In this document: in pieces, positions 4,577 to 5,656 of the stretch
Position numbering within the stretch: the first letter of the stretch is position 1
How the letters are laid out: each line of letters opens with the position of its first letter
Source: an uncultured Pseudomonadota bacterium
GTDB lineage: Bacteria; Pseudomonadota; Gammaproteobacteria; Methylococcales; Methylomonadaceae
Length of the DNA stretch: 5,656 nt
Reading direction: 5' to 3'
Assembly: GCA_903902945.1 (NCBI GenBank)
Contig: CAIUWU010000188.1
Span: 1-5,656, forward strand
The notes under the pieces: model-generated
The model's database searches: none
Seen by the model: the letters and a program-made list of their open reading frames with translations, nothing else
Told to the model about the DNA's origin: nothing
Translations under genes and position numbers: made by a program

Positions 4577-5455
4577 ATGGCACCGGATATTACCCTGGAA
4601 CAATGGCGCTCACTGATTACGGTCGTTGAGGCCGGTGGTTATGCTCAGGCAGCAGGCAAACTGCATAAAAGTCAGTCAGCGGTAACCTATGCCGTTCAGA
4701 AAATTGAAACGACACTGGGTGTGAAAGCCTTTGCAATTCAGGGCCGTAAAGCCGTTCTTACCGCAACCGGACAAATGCTCTACCGGCGTGCGCTGGCACT
4801 GGTAAAAGAAGCCAGTGATCTCGAAAAAGCCGCCCATACCTTATCTGCCGGCTGGGAAGCCGATATTCACATCGCGGCCGAAATTCTGTTTCCGGTTGAT
4901 CTGCTGTTAGGCTGCCTGGATCGTTTTAGCGCCGAAAGCCCTCACACCCGGGTTGAGCTGATCGAATCAGTGCTCGGCGGCACTGCGGATGCATTAATTA
5001 CAGGTGCCGCCGATCTGGTGATTGCCCCGCAGCAACCACCAGAATTTCTGGGCGATTTATTGATGCGCATCCGCCTGATTGCGGTGGCGCATGCCAACCA
5101 CCCGCTGCATCATTTAGATCACCAACTGACTGATAGTGATTTGCGTGATTACCGGCATGTAGTGGTACGCGACTCGGGGAGTAAACGCGACCAGCAGGCG
5201 GTGTCGGTTGACGTCAATCAGCGCTGGACCGTTACCCAGGTAGCCACTTCGATTCAGGCCGTTGTTCTAGGATACGGTTTTGCCTGGTTACCAGAGTCCC
5301 ATATCCGCCAGCAACTCGAATCCGGCATACTGAAACCGCTAGCCTTGCGCGAAGGCGGTGTGATTGAAGTCCCTTTGTACTTGATTCTGGCCAATCCTGA
5401 TTGTGCCGGCCCCGGGGTCCGCCGTCTGGCGGAAATCATTCGCAGCTCAGTCTAA
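4577..5455 (+). CDS. LysR-type transcriptional regulator
   Basis: A 292-residue regulator of standard LysR length. The N-terminal winged helix-turn-helix (about 6-65) shows LEQWRSLITVVEAGGYAQAA, SQSAVTYAVQKIETTLGVKAF and LTATGQMLYRRA. A linker helix follows (about 66-90), then a substrate-binding-like effector domain (about 93-290) with GAADLVIAP (133-141), ANHPLHHL (153-160) and GYGFAWLPESHI (232-243). An in-frame TAA sits directly before the ATG, so no earlier start is possible. There is no recognisable Shine-Dalgarno sequence ahead of it, only an AT-rich leader, which suggests weak translation. It is transcribed away from the YceI-pirin-dioxygenase operon across a 142-nt gap, the classic arrangement for a LysR protein that controls its neighbour and itself. 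The inducer is unknown; a phenolic compound or oxidised quinone is a guess from the target genes. Confidence 0.94.
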   Translation: MAPDITLEQWRSLITVVEAGGYAQAAGKLHKSQSAVTYAVQKIETTLGVKAFAIQGRKAVLTATGQMLYRRALALVKEASDLEKAAHTLSAGWEADIHIAAEILFPVDLLLGCLDRFSAESPHTRVELIESVLGGTADALITGAADLVIAPQQPPEFLGDLLMRIRLIAVAHANHPLHHLDHQLTDSDLRDYRHVVVRDSGSKRDQQAVSVDVNQRWTVTQVATSIQAVVLGYGFAWLPESHIRQQLESGILKPLALREGGVIEVPLYLILANPDCAGPGVRRLAEIIRSSV

Positions 5456-5594
5456 AGCAGGCCGTCTCAGCGCGGATTTATTTAGCAATCAACATTAACA
5501 TCTGGCGCTAAGCATCTGAGTTTACTAATAAGATAAAAATCATATCTTTTCAATGACTTGCATTTCTCAAAAAACGTAGGAAACTGCTCCGGTC
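5456..5594. other. intergenic spacer after the LysR gene, with a weak promoter candidate
   Basis: I find no strong terminator for the LysR gene here. TTAGC (5482-5486) and GCTAA (5507-5511) form an inverted repeat around a 20-nt loop, without a T-run. AAGATA (5530-5535) and TATCTT (5543-5548) form a 6-bp palindrome followed by two further T; TTTACT (5521-5526) is 16 nt from TATCTT, which could be a -35/-10 pair for the gene starting at 5595. The calls are mutually overlapping and each is weak. Confidence 0.3.
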
Positions 5595-5656
5595 ATGGCG
5601 GTCAAACCTGCTGTCAGCAGTAAAGCACTCGCTATTGATCTAAACATGATTAATCC
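5595..5656 (+). CDS. possible start of a plus-strand gene cut by the window edge
   Basis: ATG at 5595 opens a frame that stays open to the end of the window, giving MAVKPAVSSKALAIDLNMIN. AGGAAA (5578-5583) lies 11 nt upstream as a loose ribosome binding site, and the spacer before it has a promoter-like pair. The short motif SSKALAIDLN resembles the N-terminus I recall for a conserved proteobacterial family whose members begin with SKALAINL followed by YGTFAEIGAGQE and are often mislabelled as TonB-dependent receptor or nicotinate-nucleotide adenylyltransferase. With only 20 residues this is tentative. A competing minus-strand reading is a 26-residue hydrophobic frame (5567-5647) without a clear ribosome binding site. 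Confidence 0.42.
   Translation, partial: MAVKPAVSSKALAIDLNMIN

Noticed and set aside
5482..5511. LysR gene terminator from TTAGC/GCTAA
   Set aside because: The stem is only 5 bp around a 20-nt loop with no T-run, too weak to call.
1..5656. CRISPR array, insertion sequence, toxin-antitoxin or defence system
   Set aside because: No regularly spaced repeats, transposase, terminal inverted repeats or recognisable defence protein were found on either strand.

Overview
The window looks like ordinary chromosome from a gammaproteobacterium of roughly 50% GC (judged by eye). This rests on the E. coli-like tRNA-Val and tRNA-Asn genes with encoded CCA ends, the Calvin-subtype class II aldolase, and the YceI/pirin/extradiol-dioxygenase/LysR cluster. 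I cannot name the genus. I see no insertion sequence, phage gene, CRISPR array or toxin-antitoxin pair.

Left part (1-890, plus strand). The window opens in the last 61 codons of a membrane protein that resembles the C-terminus of the DUF3422 family. A strong sigma70-type promoter with a GC-rich discriminator follows (223-251). It drives tRNA-Val(UAC) and tRNA-Asn(GUU), which lie 28 nt apart. After a second good promoter (474-502) comes a small exported protein of 110 aa that starts with TTG. It has a His/Gly-rich block, a glycine-rich hydrophobic stretch and a Pro/Tyr-rich tail.

Middle (890-2157). A long interrupted inverted repeat (895-964) lies between the converging ends of the small exported protein gene and a minus-strand class II fructose-bisphosphate aldolase. 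The aldolase keeps its zinc ligands, catalytic Asp and the NIDTD phosphate-binding motif. It appears to lack about 13-16 residues of the mobile loop that normally carries the catalytic acidic residues, and its H-x-D-H neighbourhood is altered. It is probably a divergent paralogue. The 183 nt upstream of it hold no recognisable gene.

Right part (2158-5455). Three minus-strand genes form a tight operon in the order yceI-like, pirin, DODA-type extradiol dioxygenase (14-nt gap, then a GTGA stop/start overlap). A LysR-type regulator is transcribed divergently across a 142-nt AT-rich spacer that contains two short palindromes and a TATAAT box. The likely logic is a LysR-controlled unit: an exported lipocalin-like lipid/quinone-binding protein and two cytoplasmic metalloenzymes of families that can act on phenolic or flavonoid compounds. 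The substrate cannot be read from the sequence.

Right edge (5456-5656). There is an AT-rich spacer and what is probably the start of another plus-strand gene at 5595.

The points most worth a second look are the aldolase with the missing catalytic loop, the compact LysR/yceI/pirin/dioxygenase unit with its operator candidates, and the 895-964 inverted repeat. Nothing here is clearly a new system.
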